From Mycolicibacterium iranicum (GTDB lineage: Bacteria > Actinomycetota > Actinomycetes > Mycobacteriales > Mycobacteriaceae): a stretch of 64,000 bases of DNA. Shown here piece by piece: positions 41,436 to 51,157 of this stretch. How positions within the stretch are numbered: position 1 is the first letter of the stretch; each line of letters begins with the position of its first letter. The notes beneath the pieces were generated by a model that was not told the DNA's origin, did not search any database, and was given only the letters and a program-made list of their open reading frames with translations. The stretch lies in NCBI RefSeq assembly GCF_002101705.1, contig NZ_LQPC01000043.1:37135-101134 (forward strand), given 5' to 3'. Both the position numbers and the translations under genes were made by a program.

Positions 41436-42602
41436 CTAGCCGGCGGCATCCGTCGCGGTCGGGAGGACGAAGGCGGAACCCGCGGCGATCCAAGCCAGAT
41501 GTGACGTCACCACCCGCTCCGGGATCAGGGCCGTCGCCCGGCTGGCCAGGCCGCTGAGAAACGCTGGCCGCAGGTTGACCACACGCCCGATCGTCGACGA
41601 TTCGCGTACCAGCGCACGAACCCTGCGCTTCCGGAACGAGCCGAACCGCTCGAACGCAGCCGCAAGGTCGGGCGCCAACTCGACGAATCGAGCCAGGATC
41701 GCCGCATCCTCGATGCCCTGGCAGCCGCCCTGGCCCAGGTGTGGCCGCATCGGATGAGCGGCGTCGCCGACGATCACGGCCCGATCGCGTGACCACCGCC
41801 GGGGCTGGGCCCGGTCGTAGAGGTCATTGCGGAGCAGGTCGCCAGGGTCGGTGCGGGCGATGAGTTGCGGGATCGGGTCGGCCCAGCCCGCCAGTTTGGC
41901 TGTGAGGTAAGCATGTTCGCCATCCGGGGCGCTGCTGCCCTCGACGGCACGCTCGGTGGCGAACCAGTAGGTGTGGTCGGGGCCGAGCGGAACGTGCCCC
42001 ACTTCCGCTCCGGGGGCCATGGTCTCGCCGGCCAGATCGGGATCCAGCGCATACGCAGCCACCCCGCGCCAGGCGGTGTATCCGGCGTAGCGGGCGCGAA
42101 GCGGACCGTTCAACGTCGTCGCCACGATCGAATGGACGCCGTCGGCGCCCACTACGGCGTCGGCCTCGCGGTGGCTTCCGTCCGACAGTGTGATTCTTGC
42201 CCCGGATCCGGTGACGGAGACCGCGGCGGCCGGCCTGCCCCTCTCGACGGTTCCCGGCGGCAGCGCGCCCTGCAGGATGTCGGTCAGCGCGGACCGCCGG
42301 ACGACCACCAGGGGCTCTCCCAGCGCTGCGACGATCCGCTGTGCCGAGGGGCGGCGCAACCATGTCCCGTCGCGCCAGCGGATCGCCCCCGCGGTCACCC
42401 GCCCGCCCGAGCGTCTGACCTCGTCGCCGAGTCCGATCTCGTCGAGCGCGGCCAGCGCGTTGGGCCAGATGCTGATGCCCGCCCCCGAGCCGACATCCGT
42501 GCGATGTTCGATGACCGATACGTCGTGACCGATGCGCTGCAAAGCCACGGCTGTTGCCAGACCGGCGATGCCGGCGCCGATGATCGTGATGTGCGCGGGC
42601 AT
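41436..42602 (-). CDS. FAD-dependent monooxygenase
   Basis: Class A flavoprotein monooxygenase, 388 aa. The dinucleotide motif is ITIIGAGIAGLATAVALQRIG at the N-terminus, the DG motif is AVVGADGVHSIVA and the GD motif is RAVIVGDAAHPMRPHLGQGGCQGIEDA. Such enzymes hydroxylate aromatic or polyketide-like substrates with NAD(P)H and oxygen; the substrate is unknown. A TAGTGT hexamer six bases before the ATG suggests a leaderless mRNA. The gene converges on the second rpf gene, with the stops nine bases apart. Confidence 0.9.
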   Translation of the reverse strand: MPAHITIIGAGIAGLATAVALQRIGHDVSVIEHRTDVGSGAGISIWPNALAALDEIGLGDEVRRSGGRVTAGAIRWRDGTWLRRPSAQRIVAALGEPLVVVRRSALTDILQGALPPGTVERGRPAAAVSVTGSGARITLSDGSHREADAVVGADGVHSIVATTLNGPLRARYAGYTAWRGVAAYALDPDLAGETMAPGAEVGHVPLGPDHTYWFATERAVEGSSAPDGEHAYLTAKLAGWADPIPQLIARTDPGDLLRNDLYDRAQPRRWSRDRAVIVGDAAHPMRPHLGQGGCQGIEDAAILARFVELAPDLAAAFERFGSFRKRRVRALVRESSTIGRVVNLRPAFLSGLASRATALIPERVVTSHLAWIAAGSAFVLPTATDAAG

Positions 42603-42663
42603 GAAGCGACACTAGCGGGCTTGCAGCGGCAGCCGCCACGGCCTCACTGTGTTACGAAGAGTC

Positions 42664-44652
42664 ATGGCCGCAATCCCGGTATCTCCGACGCCCTTTCACG
42701 ATCTGGACACCTACCTCGCACTGCCGCGGGTTTTGGGTCTCGCGGTCTCACCGGACGGGTCGAGGGTCGTGACGACGGTCGCGCAGCTCAACGACAAGCG
42801 CACCGAGTTCGTCTCCGCGCTGTGGGAGCTCGACCCGGCGGGACGAGAACCCGCCCGCCGCATCACCCATGGCATTACCGGGGAGTCGTCGCCCGAATTC
42901 ACCGATGGCGGCGATCTGCTCTTCCTGGCCGCGCGTCCGACTCCCGATGACGACAAGCCGCCGAAATCGCTGTGGTGCCTGCCCGGGTCTGGCGGCGAAG
43001 GCTACGAACTGTGCGCGCTCCCCGGAGGCGTGGACGGTGTCCGGTCGGCCGGTGGTGCCGTAGTGGCCGCATCGTCGATGCTTCCGTCGTCGGCGGACGT
43101 CGACTCCGATGCCGCCCTGCGGAAAGTCCGCAAGGACAACAAAGTCTCGGCGATCCTGCACACCGGCTACCCGGTGCGTGCCTGGGACCACGACCTCGGG
43201 CCCGCACAGACGCATCTGTTCCTCGCCGACCATGCCGGCCCGCGCGATGTGACCCCGGCACCCGCAGATGCCCTGCGCGAAGCGCATTTCGACGTCAGCC
43301 GCGATGGGACTTTCCTGGTCACATCATGGAGCGTTCCGACTTCTGGTGCCGCCCTGCGGAGCACTCTGGTCCGCGTCGATCTGACCACCGCCGAGCGGTC
43401 GACGATCGTCGACGACGGGGCCGCCGACGTGGGATCCCCGGCGATCGCACCGGACGGGGGTGCGGTGGCCTACCTTCGTGAGACCATCTCCACGCCGCAG
43501 CAGGCGCCGCGAATCACGCTGTGCATCAAGCAATTCGGGCAGGAGCCCCGTGAGGTCACGGCAGAGTGGGACCGGTGGCCGACGTCGGTGACTTGGTCGG
43601 CCGACGGCTCCACCCTGATAGTGACCGCTGACGACAACGGCCGTGGACCGATCTTCGAAGTGCATCCCGAAACCGGCGCGGCGCGGTCGTTGGTGTCCGA
43701 CGACTTCACCTATTCCGACGTGCAGACGGCGCCGGGCGGCGTGCTGTTTGCGCTGCGCAGTTCGTATGCGACGCCCGCGCACCCGGTCCGCATCGATGCC
43801 GACGGGTCGGTCACAGTCCTCGATTGTGTCGAGTTTCCCGAACTTCCCGGTGAACTGACCGAGGTTACCGCCGTCGCCGGCGACGGAAGAACCGTCCGCT
43901 CGTGGATGGTCGTCCCACACGGTGAAGACCCCGCGCCGCTGCTGCTGTGGATCCATGGGGGTCCGCTCGCCAGCTGGAACGCCTGGCACTGGCGCTGGAA
44001 TCCGTGGGTGATGGTCGCCCAGGGCTACGCAGTGCTGCTGCCGGACCCGGCGCTGTCCACCGGATACGGCCAGGATTTCATCCAACGAGGCTGGGGTGCT
44101 TGGGGTTTCGCGCCTTACACCGATCTGATGGCGGCCACCGACGCGGCGTGCGCGCATCCGCGCATCGACGCGGCGCGCACCGCGGCGATGGGTGGTTCCT
44201 TCGGCGGCTACATGGCCAACTGGATAGCCGGGCACACCGACCGCTTCGCGGCGATAGTCACCCATGCCAGTCTTTGGGCCCTCGACCAATTCGGCGGAAC
44301 CACCGACGGCAGCTACTGGTGGGCCAGAGAAATGACACCGGAGATGACAAGCGCGAACTCACCGCACCTGTTCGTCTCCGAGATCCGCACACCGATGCTC
44401 GTCATCCACGGTGACAAGGACTACCGGGTGCCGATCGGGGAAGCGCTGCGGCTCTGGTACGAGCTGTTGAGCAGCTCCGCCCTGCCCGCTGCTGACGACG
44501 GCACCACGGTGCACCGATTCCTGTACTTCCCCTCCGAGAACCACTGGGTGCTCAGCCCTCAGCACGCGAAAATCTGGTATCAGGTCGTGCTGGCATTCCT
44601 GGCTCAGCACGTGCTCGGGCAGGAGGCCGACTTACCCGAGGTGCTCGGGTAG
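42664..44652 (+). CDS. S9-family prolyl oligopeptidase-like peptidase
   Basis: A 662-aa serine peptidase with an N-terminal beta-propeller (for example DLDTYLALPRVLGLAVSPDGSRVV, VTWSADGSTLIVTADDNG) and a C-terminal alpha/beta-hydrolase domain. The nucleophile Ser is in AAMGGSFGGYMANWIAGHT, the Asp probably in MLVIHGDKDYRVP and the His in FPSENHWVLSP, a complete triad. The S9C acylaminoacyl-peptidase subgroup is likely. I chose the ATG at 42664; an earlier start at 42649 adds five residues. No signal peptide is seen, so it is probably cytoplasmic. Confidence 0.9.
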   Translation: MAAIPVSPTPFHDLDTYLALPRVLGLAVSPDGSRVVTTVAQLNDKRTEFVSALWELDPAGREPARRITHGITGESSPEFTDGGDLLFLAARPTPDDDKPPKSLWCLPGSGGEGYELCALPGGVDGVRSAGGAVVAASSMLPSSADVDSDAALRKVRKDNKVSAILHTGYPVRAWDHDLGPAQTHLFLADHAGPRDVTPAPADALREAHFDVSRDGTFLVTSWSVPTSGAALRSTLVRVDLTTAERSTIVDDGAADVGSPAIAPDGGAVAYLRETISTPQQAPRITLCIKQFGQEPREVTAEWDRWPTSVTWSADGSTLIVTADDNGRGPIFEVHPETGAARSLVSDDFTYSDVQTAPGGVLFALRSSYATPAHPVRIDADGSVTVLDCVEFPELPGELTEVTAVAGDGRTVRSWMVVPHGEDPAPLLLWIHGGPLASWNAWHWRWNPWVMVAQGYAVLLPDPALSTGYGQDFIQRGWGAWGFAPYTDLMAATDAACAHPRIDAARTAAMGGSFGGYMANWIAGHTDRFAAIVTHASLWALDQFGGTTDGSYWWAREMTPEMTSANSPHLFVSEIRTPMLVIHGDKDYRVPIGEALRLWYELLSSSALPAADDGTTVHRFLYFPSENHWVLSPQHAKIWYQVVLAFLAQHVLGQEADLPEVLG

Positions 44653-44663
44653 CGTCCAACCCC

Positions 44664-45944
44664 ATGGGCGCAGGCAACGGAGCAAGCGAGCAGAACCACG
44701 ACCGCGAGCACGACATCGTGCTGTACGGCGCCACGGGATTCGTCGGGAAACTGACGGCGCAGTACCTCGCCTCGGCCGGGTCCGGCGCACGTATCGCCCT
44801 CGCCGGCCGTTCCACCGATCGCTTGCTCGCGGTGCGCGAGTCACTCGGTGAGGCGGCCAAGGACTGGCCGTTGATCGTGGCCGATGCGTCCGAACCCTCG
44901 ACCATCAACGCGATGGCCGCGACCACACGGGTTGTCGTCACCACCGTTGGTCCCTACCTGCGCTACGGTCTTCCGCTCGTCGCCGCGTGTGCGGCGGCGG
45001 GCACCGACTACGCGGACCTGACCGGAGAGACGCTCTTCGTCCGCAAGGCCATCGACCTTCATCACAAGCAGGCGGTCGACACCGGTGCGCGCATCGTGCA
45101 CGCGTGCGGATTCGATTCCATTCCGTCGGATCTCACGGTCTTCGCGCTGTACCGGCAGGCCGAGCGGGACGGCACCGGACAACTGGGTGACACCAACTTT
45201 GTGGTGCGTACCTTCGCGGGCGGGGCGTCGGGTGGCACGATCGCGTCGATGGTCGAGTTCGCCAGAGAGGCCTCCGGTGATCCGGACGGTCGGCAACTCG
45301 TCAACGATCCGTACACGCTGAGCCCGGACCGCGGCGCCGAGCCTGAGCTCGGCGCCCAGCCCGACGCGCGCTGGCGGCGAGGCCGCGACATCGCCCCCGA
45401 GCTCAACGGCTACTGGGTGGGTGCCTTTCCGATGGCGATCCCGAACAGCCGGATCGTGCGGCGCAGCAATGCGCTTCTCGAATATGCCTACGGCAGGCGC
45501 TTCGAGTACGCCGAGCAGATGAGCCTCGGCCGCTCGGTGGGCGCACCCGTCATCGCCGCCATGGCCACCGCAGGCAACGTCGCAACGATGGAGCTCGGCA
45601 CCCGCTACATCAATCGTGTGCCCCGCGCCGCTCTGGAGAGAGTGCTGCCCAAGCCCGGGACGGGTCCGAACGAGCAGACCCGTGAGCGCGGGCATTACAC
45701 GGTCGAGACGTACACCACCACGACCCAGGGCGCGCGGTATGTCGCCCGGATGTCCCAGCAGGGCGATCCCGGATACAAGGCCACCTCGGTGCTGCTCGGC
45801 GAGAGTGGACTCGCGCTGGCGCTGGACCGAGACAAGCTCTCCGACCTGCGCGGAATCCTGACCCCAGCGGCCGCCATGGGCGACGCGCTGCTCGCCCGGT
45901 TCCCGGCCGCTCACGTGTCGCTCGAGGTGTCACGACTGAACTAG
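44664..45944 (+). CDS. Saccharopine dehydrogenase-like / trans-acting enoyl reductase family
   Basis: A 426-aa protein homologous to mycobacterial Rv2449c and related to the Rv2953 trans-acting enoyl reductase. It has a Rossmann motif HDIVLYGATGFVGKLTAQYLA, then TVGPYLRYGLPLVAACAAAGTDYADLTGE and VHACGFDSIPSDLTVF, hallmarks of this group. By family it reduces lipid intermediates in the cell envelope pathway, but the substrate here is unknown. A TAGCGT hexamer lies eight bases before the ATG, overlapping the stop of the preceding peptidase. Position between rpf and valS is conserved in mycobacteria. Confidence 0.87.
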   Translation: MGAGNGASEQNHDREHDIVLYGATGFVGKLTAQYLASAGSGARIALAGRSTDRLLAVRESLGEAAKDWPLIVADASEPSTINAMAATTRVVVTTVGPYLRYGLPLVAACAAAGTDYADLTGETLFVRKAIDLHHKQAVDTGARIVHACGFDSIPSDLTVFALYRQAERDGTGQLGDTNFVVRTFAGGASGGTIASMVEFAREASGDPDGRQLVNDPYTLSPDRGAEPELGAQPDARWRRGRDIAPELNGYWVGAFPMAIPNSRIVRRSNALLEYAYGRRFEYAEQMSLGRSVGAPVIAAMATAGNVATMELGTRYINRVPRAALERVLPKPGTGPNEQTRERGHYTVETYTTTTQGARYVARMSQQGDPGYKATSVLLGESGLALALDRDKLSDLRGILTPAAAMGDALLARFPAAHVSLEVSRLN

Positions 45945-45989
45945 GCGAACAGCGCCCGCAGGCCCCTCGGGCGGGTCTACCGTCGGTTC

Positions 45990-46577
45990 ATGGCTGATCT
46001 TGATGAACTGTTCGCCGAGATACCCACCCAGCAGATCGCAAGCCGGATCGGCGCCGACGAAGGCGAGGTGAGCAGCGCGGTCAAGACCCTGCTGCCGGTA
46101 CTCGTCGGCGGTCTGCAGCACAACGCGCAAGACCCGGGAACCGCGTCACGCATCGCGTCGGCAGCCACCACCCACGCCGCCAGCGGCCTGCTCGAGGGCG
46201 GGGTGGACGTCGACCAGGTCGACGAGACCGACGGTTCGAAGGCGATCGCGAAGATATTCGGTGGCAACGACACCGGGCAGGTGGCGTCGGCGCTGTCCGG
46301 CGGCGGCGCGGGAAACAGCGACCTCATCAACAAGCTGCTGCCGATCCTGGCGCCGATCGTGCTGGCCTACATCGGCAGAAAGTTGTCCGGCGGGCAGGCC
46401 GCGCCGCAGGGCCAGTCCGGCGGCGGCCTCGGCGACATCCTCGGTGGAATTCTGGGAGGCGGCCAAGGCGCAGGAGGTGACAACCCGTTGGGCGGCATCC
46501 TCGGCAGCGTGCTCGGAGGAGACAAGGGAGGGCCGCTCGGCGACATCCTGGGCGGGCTGCTGGGCGGCCGGAAGTAG
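45990..46577 (+). CDS. DUF937-domain protein with Gly-rich C-terminus
   Basis: A 195-aa protein with an N-terminal DUF937 helical domain (MADLDELFAEIPTQQIASRIG, LLPVLVGGLQHNAQDPG). The C-terminal 70 residues are repeats of the type LGDILGGILGG, which may form an amphipathic, aggregation-prone tail. A TACCGT hexamer six bases before the ATG indicates a leaderless mRNA. The function is unknown. It lies between the enoyl-reductase-like gene and valS on the same strand. Confidence 0.8.
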   Translation: MADLDELFAEIPTQQIASRIGADEGEVSSAVKTLLPVLVGGLQHNAQDPGTASRIASAATTHAASGLLEGGVDVDQVDETDGSKAIAKIFGGNDTGQVASALSGGGAGNSDLINKLLPILAPIVLAYIGRKLSGGQAAPQGQSGGGLGDILGGILGGGQGAGGDNPLGGILGSVLGGDKGGPLGDILGGLLGGRK

Positions 46578-46630
46578 GCCGCCACTCGGGCGCAACGCAC
46601 CGTCTCGCAGCCACTTCCTAGAATGGCGCG

Positions 46631-49315
46631 GTGACCTCCCAGCCCCATGCCAACGGTGACGCGCGCAGCGTCCCCGCGCTCGACGCCCTGCCCAAGTCCT
46701 GGGACCCGGCAGCAGTAGAGAGCGAGCTATACGAAGGCTGGGTCAACGCGGGCTACTTCCGCGCCGATCCGTCCAGCGGCAAGCCCCCGTATTCGATCGT
46801 GCTGCCGCCCCCCAACGTCACCGGCAGCCTGCACATGGGTCACGCCCTCGACCACACGCTGATGGATGCGTTGACCAGGCGCAAGCGCATGCAGGGATAC
46901 GAAGTGTTGTGGCTGCCGGGCATGGACCACGCCGGCATCGCGACCCAGACCGTGGTGGAAAAGCAGCTCGCCGTCGACGGCAAGACCAAAGAGGACTTCG
47001 GCCGCGAGCTGTTCATCGAGAAGGTGTGGGACTGGAAGCGCGAGTCCGGTGGCACCATCGGCGCACAGATGCGCCGCCTCGGCGACGGTGTCGACTGGAG
47101 CCGCGACCGCTTCACGATGGACGACGGGTTGTCGCGCGCAGTGCGCACGATCTTCAAGCGACTGTTCGACGCCGGGCTGATCTACCGCGCCGAGCGGCTG
47201 GTCAACTGGTCTCCGGTGCTGGAGACCGCGATCTCCGACCTGGAGGTCAAATACGAGGACATCGAGGGCGAGCTGGTCTCGTTCCGCTACGGCTCGATGA
47301 ACGACGACGAACCGCATCTCGTCGTCGCCACCACCCGGCTGGAGACGATGCTCGGTGACACCGCGATCGCGGTGCACCCCGACGACGACCGCTACCGCGA
47401 CCTCGTCGGCAAAACGCTTCCGCACCCGTTCCTGGATCGCGACATCATCGTCGTCGCGGACGCGCACGTCGACCCCGAATTCGGCACCGGCGCGGTCAAA
47501 GTCACGCCAGCCCATGATCCCAACGACTTCGAGATCGGGCTGCGCCACCAGCTGCCGATGCCGACGATGCTCGACACCAAGGGCCGAATCGCCGACACCG
47601 GAACCCGATTCGACGGTATGGACCGCTTCGAAGCGCGAGTTGCAGTGCGCGAGGCGCTGGCCGCCGAGGGGCGCATCGTCGCCGAGAAGCGGCCCTACCT
47701 GCACAGCGTCGGACACTCCGAGCGCAGCGGCGAGCCGATCGAACCGCGGTTGAGTCTGCAGTGGTGGGTCAAGGTGGAGTCGCTGGCCAAGGCTGCCGGT
47801 GACGCGGTTCGCAACGGCGACATCGTGATTCACCCGAAGAGCCTGGAGCCGCGCTGGTTCGGCTGGGTCGACGACATGCACGACTGGACCATCTCGCGAC
47901 AACTGTGGTGGGGACATCGGATCCCGATCTGGCACGGACCCAACGGCGAGCAGGTGTGTGTCGGCCCGGACGAGACGCCGCCGGAGGGCTGGGAGCAGGA
48001 CCCCGACGTGCTGGACACCTGGTTCAGCTCGGCGTTGTGGCCATTCTCCACGATGGGCTGGCCCGATCGCACGCCCGAGTTGGAGAAGTTCTATCCGACA
48101 AGCGTTTTGGTGACCGGCTACGACATCCTGTTCTTCTGGGTGGCGCGCATGGTGATGTTCGGCACGTTCGTCGCGGGCGACGAGTCGATCACGCTCGACG
48201 GCGCGCGCGGACCTCAGGTGCCGTTCGAGAACGTCTTCCTGCACGGGCTGATCCGCGACGAGCACGGCCGCAAGATGAGCAAGTCGAAGGGCAACGGCAT
48301 CGATCCACTCGACTGGGTCGAGATGTTCGGTGCCGATGCACTCCGATTCACCCTGGCTCGCGGCGCCAGCCCCGGGGGAGACCTGGCGATCGGTGAAGAC
48401 CATGCCCGCGCGTCCAGGAATTTCGCCACCAAGCTGTTCAACGCCACCCGCTTTGCGCTCCTGAACGGGGCCAGTCCCGCGCCGCTGCCGCCCGTTGGCG
48501 AGCTCACCGATGCGGACCGCTGGATTCTGGGCAGGCTCGAAGAGGTTCGGGCCGAGGTGGATTCGACGCTCGACTCCTATGAGTTCAGCCGGGCGTGCGA
48601 GGCGCTCTACCACTTCGCTTGGGACGAGTTCTGCGATTGGTATGTCGAACTCGCCAAAGTGCAGCTGAGCGAAGGGATTTCCCATACCACCGCGGTGCTC
48701 GCCGCCGTGCTGGACAGCCTGCTGAAGCTGCTGCACCCGGTGATGCCGTTCGTCACCGAGGTGCTGTGGAAGGCCCTGACCGGGGGAGAGTCGCTGGTCG
48801 TCGCGCAGTGGCCGACACCGAGTGGCTTCGAAACGGATCACGCTGCGGCCCAACGGGTCGCGGACATGCAGAAGCTCATCACCGAGGTGCGCAGGTTCCG
48901 CAGCGACCAGGGTCTCGCGGATCGGCAGAAGGTGCCGGCCCGGTTGTCGGAGGTCGAGGCGGCAGGTCTACAGGCCCATGTCCCCGCGGTGACCGCGCTG
49001 GCGTGGCTGACGCCCCCTGCCGAGGGTTTCAGCGCGTCGGCGTCGGTGGAGGTGAGACTGTCGGCTGCGACCGTGGTCGTCGAGGTCGACACATCCGGCA
49101 CCGTCGACGTCGAAGCCGAGCGCCGAAGGCTGGAAAAGGATCTCGCCGCTGCGGAGAAGGAGCTGTCGGGAACCTCGGCGAAGCTGGGCAACGATGCGTT
49201 CCTGGCCAAGGCGCCCGCCGAGGTCGTCGACAAGATCCGCAGCCGTCAGCAGGTGGCAGGCGAGGAAGTGGAGCGGATCAAGGCTCGCCTCGCCGCGCTC
49301 TCGGCCAGCCGGTAG
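46631..49315 (+). CDS. valS: Valyl-tRNA synthetase
   Basis: Class I aminoacyl-tRNA synthetase, 894 aa. The HIGH motif appears as HMGH in PPNVTGSLHMGHALDHTLMD and the KMSKS motif as GRKMSKSKGNGIDP. The editing CP1 domain is present (ATTRLETMLGDTAIAVHP), and the C-terminal arm is a coiled coil (AERRRLEKDLAAAEKELSG). GTG at 46631 is preceded by a TAGAAT hexamer six bases upstream, so the mRNA is probably leaderless. It matches Rv2448c and is followed by folC. Confidence 0.97.
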   Translation: MTSQPHANGDARSVPALDALPKSWDPAAVESELYEGWVNAGYFRADPSSGKPPYSIVLPPPNVTGSLHMGHALDHTLMDALTRRKRMQGYEVLWLPGMDHAGIATQTVVEKQLAVDGKTKEDFGRELFIEKVWDWKRESGGTIGAQMRRLGDGVDWSRDRFTMDDGLSRAVRTIFKRLFDAGLIYRAERLVNWSPVLETAISDLEVKYEDIEGELVSFRYGSMNDDEPHLVVATTRLETMLGDTAIAVHPDDDRYRDLVGKTLPHPFLDRDIIVVADAHVDPEFGTGAVKVTPAHDPNDFEIGLRHQLPMPTMLDTKGRIADTGTRFDGMDRFEARVAVREALAAEGRIVAEKRPYLHSVGHSERSGEPIEPRLSLQWWVKVESLAKAAGDAVRNGDIVIHPKSLEPRWFGWVDDMHDWTISRQLWWGHRIPIWHGPNGEQVCVGPDETPPEGWEQDPDVLDTWFSSALWPFSTMGWPDRTPELEKFYPTSVLVTGYDILFFWVARMVMFGTFVAGDESITLDGARGPQVPFENVFLHGLIRDEHGRKMSKSKGNGIDPLDWVEMFGADALRFTLARGASPGGDLAIGEDHARASRNFATKLFNATRFALLNGASPAPLPPVGELTDADRWILGRLEEVRAEVDSTLDSYEFSRACEALYHFAWDEFCDWYVELAKVQLSEGISHTTAVLAAVLDSLLKLLHPVMPFVTEVLWKALTGGESLVVAQWPTPSGFETDHAAAQRVADMQKLITEVRRFRSDQGLADRQKVPARLSEVEAAGLQAHVPAVTALAWLTPPAEGFSASASVEVRLSAATVVVEVDTSGTVDVEAERRRLEKDLAAAEKELSGTSAKLGNDAFLAKAPAEVVDKIRSRQQVAGEEVERIKARLAALSASR

Positions 49316-49330
49316 CGGAACGGATCGCCC

Positions 49331-50746
49331 ATGTCATCCGTGGAACCCACCCCCGACGAAGTCGCCGCCCTGTTGCAGGTCGAGCACCTGCTCGACCAGC
49401 GGTGGCCCGAGACGAAGATCGAGCCCAGCACGTCACGGATCTCCGCGCTGCTGGAGCTGCTCGGTTCGCCGCAACAGGGCTATCCGTCCATCCACATCGG
49501 CGGGACCAACGGCAAGACGTCGGTGGCCAGGATGGTCGACGCACTGCTCACGGCGTTCAGTCGCCGGACCGGGCGCACCATCAGCCCGCATCTTCAGTCG
49601 GCCGTCGAGCGCATCTCCATCGACGGCAGGCCGATCAGCCCCGCGACCTACGTTGACACCTATCGGGAGATCGAGCCGTTCGTCGAACTCGTCGACCGGC
49701 AGTCAGAAGCCGCGGGCGGGCCCCGCATGAGCAAGTTCGAAGTGGTCACCGCGATGGCGTTCGCGGCGTTCGCCGATGCGCCGGTCGACGTCGCCGTCGT
49801 GGAGGTCGGCCTCGGTGGCCGCTGGGACGCCACCAACGTCGTCAACGCACCGGTCGCGGTCATCACCCCGATCTCGATGGACCACGTCGACTATCTGGGT
49901 GACACGATCGCCGAGATCGCGGGGGAGAAGGCAGGGATCATCACGAGGCAGGCCGACGACCTCGTGCCAACCGACACCGTCGCGGTGCTTGCGCGTCAGG
50001 TGCCCGAGGCGATGGAGGTCCTCCTCGCCGAGTCGGTACGGGCCGACGCTGCCGTCGCGCGGGAGGATTCGGAATTCGCCGTTCTCGGCAGGCAGGTCGC
50101 CATCGGCGGCCAGGTGCTGGAACTGCAGGGTCTCGGCGGGTTGTACTCGGAGATCTTCCTGCCGCTGCACGGCGAACACCAAGCCCACAACGCAGTGTTG
50201 GCGTTGGCGGCCGTCGAGGCGTTCTTCGGTGCCGGCGCCGACCGGCAGCTCGACATCGACACCGTGCGCGCCGGCTTCGCGGCCGTGAAGTCGCCCGGCC
50301 GCCTCGAACGATTGCGCAGCGCACCGTCTGTTTTCATCGATGCGGCGCACAACCCTGCTGGAGCGGCCGCGCTTTCGGAGGCGCTGCGCGACGAGTTCGA
50401 CTTCCGTTTCCTCGTAGGCGTCCTTTCGGTCATGGGCGACAAGGACGTCGACGGCATCCTGGCCGCGCTCGAACCGTCGCTCGATCAGATCGTCGTCACC
50501 CACAACGGCTCGCCGCGGGCACTGGAGGTCGGTGCGCTGGCCGTCAAGGCCGAGGAAATCTTCGGGCCGGAGCGGGTTATCACAGCGTCGACGCTCGCCG
50601 ATGCGATCGAGACGGCCACCGCCGTGGTCGAGGAATCGGGGAATGACGCCGACGGCGCGGGCATGAGTGGCGCAGGGATCGTCATCACAGGTTCTGTGGT
50701 CACCGCGGGCGCGGCCCGCACCCTGTTCGGAAAGGACCCGGCATGA
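49331..50746 (+). CDS. folC: Folylpolyglutamate/dihydrofolate synthase FolC
   Basis: A 471-aa Mur-ligase-type enzyme that adds glutamate to dihydropteroate or folates. The P-loop is IHIGGTNGKTSVARM, the central Mur-ligase segment is VGLGGRWDATNVV, and the C-terminal domain has FIDAAHNPAGAAALSEAL and VGVLSVMGDKDVDGIL. It starts 15 bases after valS and its stop overlaps the next gene as ATGA. It matches Rv2447c. Confidence 0.96.
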   Translation: MSSVEPTPDEVAALLQVEHLLDQRWPETKIEPSTSRISALLELLGSPQQGYPSIHIGGTNGKTSVARMVDALLTAFSRRTGRTISPHLQSAVERISIDGRPISPATYVDTYREIEPFVELVDRQSEAAGGPRMSKFEVVTAMAFAAFADAPVDVAVVEVGLGGRWDATNVVNAPVAVITPISMDHVDYLGDTIAEIAGEKAGIITRQADDLVPTDTVAVLARQVPEAMEVLLAESVRADAAVAREDSEFAVLGRQVAIGGQVLELQGLGGLYSEIFLPLHGEHQAHNAVLALAAVEAFFGAGADRQLDIDTVRAGFAAVKSPGRLERLRSAPSVFIDAAHNPAGAAALSEALRDEFDFRFLVGVLSVMGDKDVDGILAALEPSLDQIVVTHNGSPRALEVGALAVKAEEIFGPERVITASTLADAIETATAVVEESGNDADGAGMSGAGIVITGSVVTAGAARTLFGKDPA

Positions 50747-51126
50747 CGACCCAAGCCCCCGATCCGTGGAAGAGCTTCCGCGGCGTCATGGCGGGCACCT
50801 TGATCCTTGAGGCCATCGTCGTGCTCCTGGCGCTGCCGGTCGTCGGCGCCGTGGGGCCTGGGCTCACCGGGTTCTCGATGGCCTACGTCATCGGCGTCGC
50901 GGTGCTGCTGGTCCTGATGGCCGGGGTGCAGGGCAGACCGTGGGCGATCTGGGCCAATCTCGGCGTGCAGGTGCTTCTCGTGGCCGGCTGGTTCATCTAT
51001 CCGGGAATCGGCTTCATCGGCCTGCTGTTTCTGTTGGTTTGGCTGCTCATCGCCTACCTGCGAGCTGAGGTTCTTCGCAGACAGAAGCGGGGTCTGCTGC
51101 CGGGACAGCGCCCCGCCGACGACTGA
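50743..51126 (+). CDS. DUF4233 four-helix membrane protein
   Basis: A 127-aa integral membrane protein with about four transmembrane helices, starting LILEAIVVLLALPVVGAVG and ending with a basic cytoplasmic tail (EVLRRQKRGLL). It belongs to the actinobacterial DUF4233 family (Rv2446c position). Function unknown. Its ATG overlaps the folC stop (ATGA), so it is translated with folC. Confidence 0.88.
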   Translation: MTTQAPDPWKSFRGVMAGTLILEAIVVLLALPVVGAVGPGLTGFSMAYVIGVAVLLVLMAGVQGRPWAIWANLGVQVLLVAGWFIYPGIGFIGLLFLLVWLLIAYLRAEVLRRQKRGLLPGQRPADD

Positions 51127-51157
51127 GAGCCGGAACTCCTCAACTAGGCTGTCGTGC

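Noticed and set aside
46727..48853. 708-codon open frame on the minus strand across valS
   Set aside because: Shadow of valS with composition typical of antisense GC-rich DNA (Arg/Asp/Val/Gly-rich, no domain).
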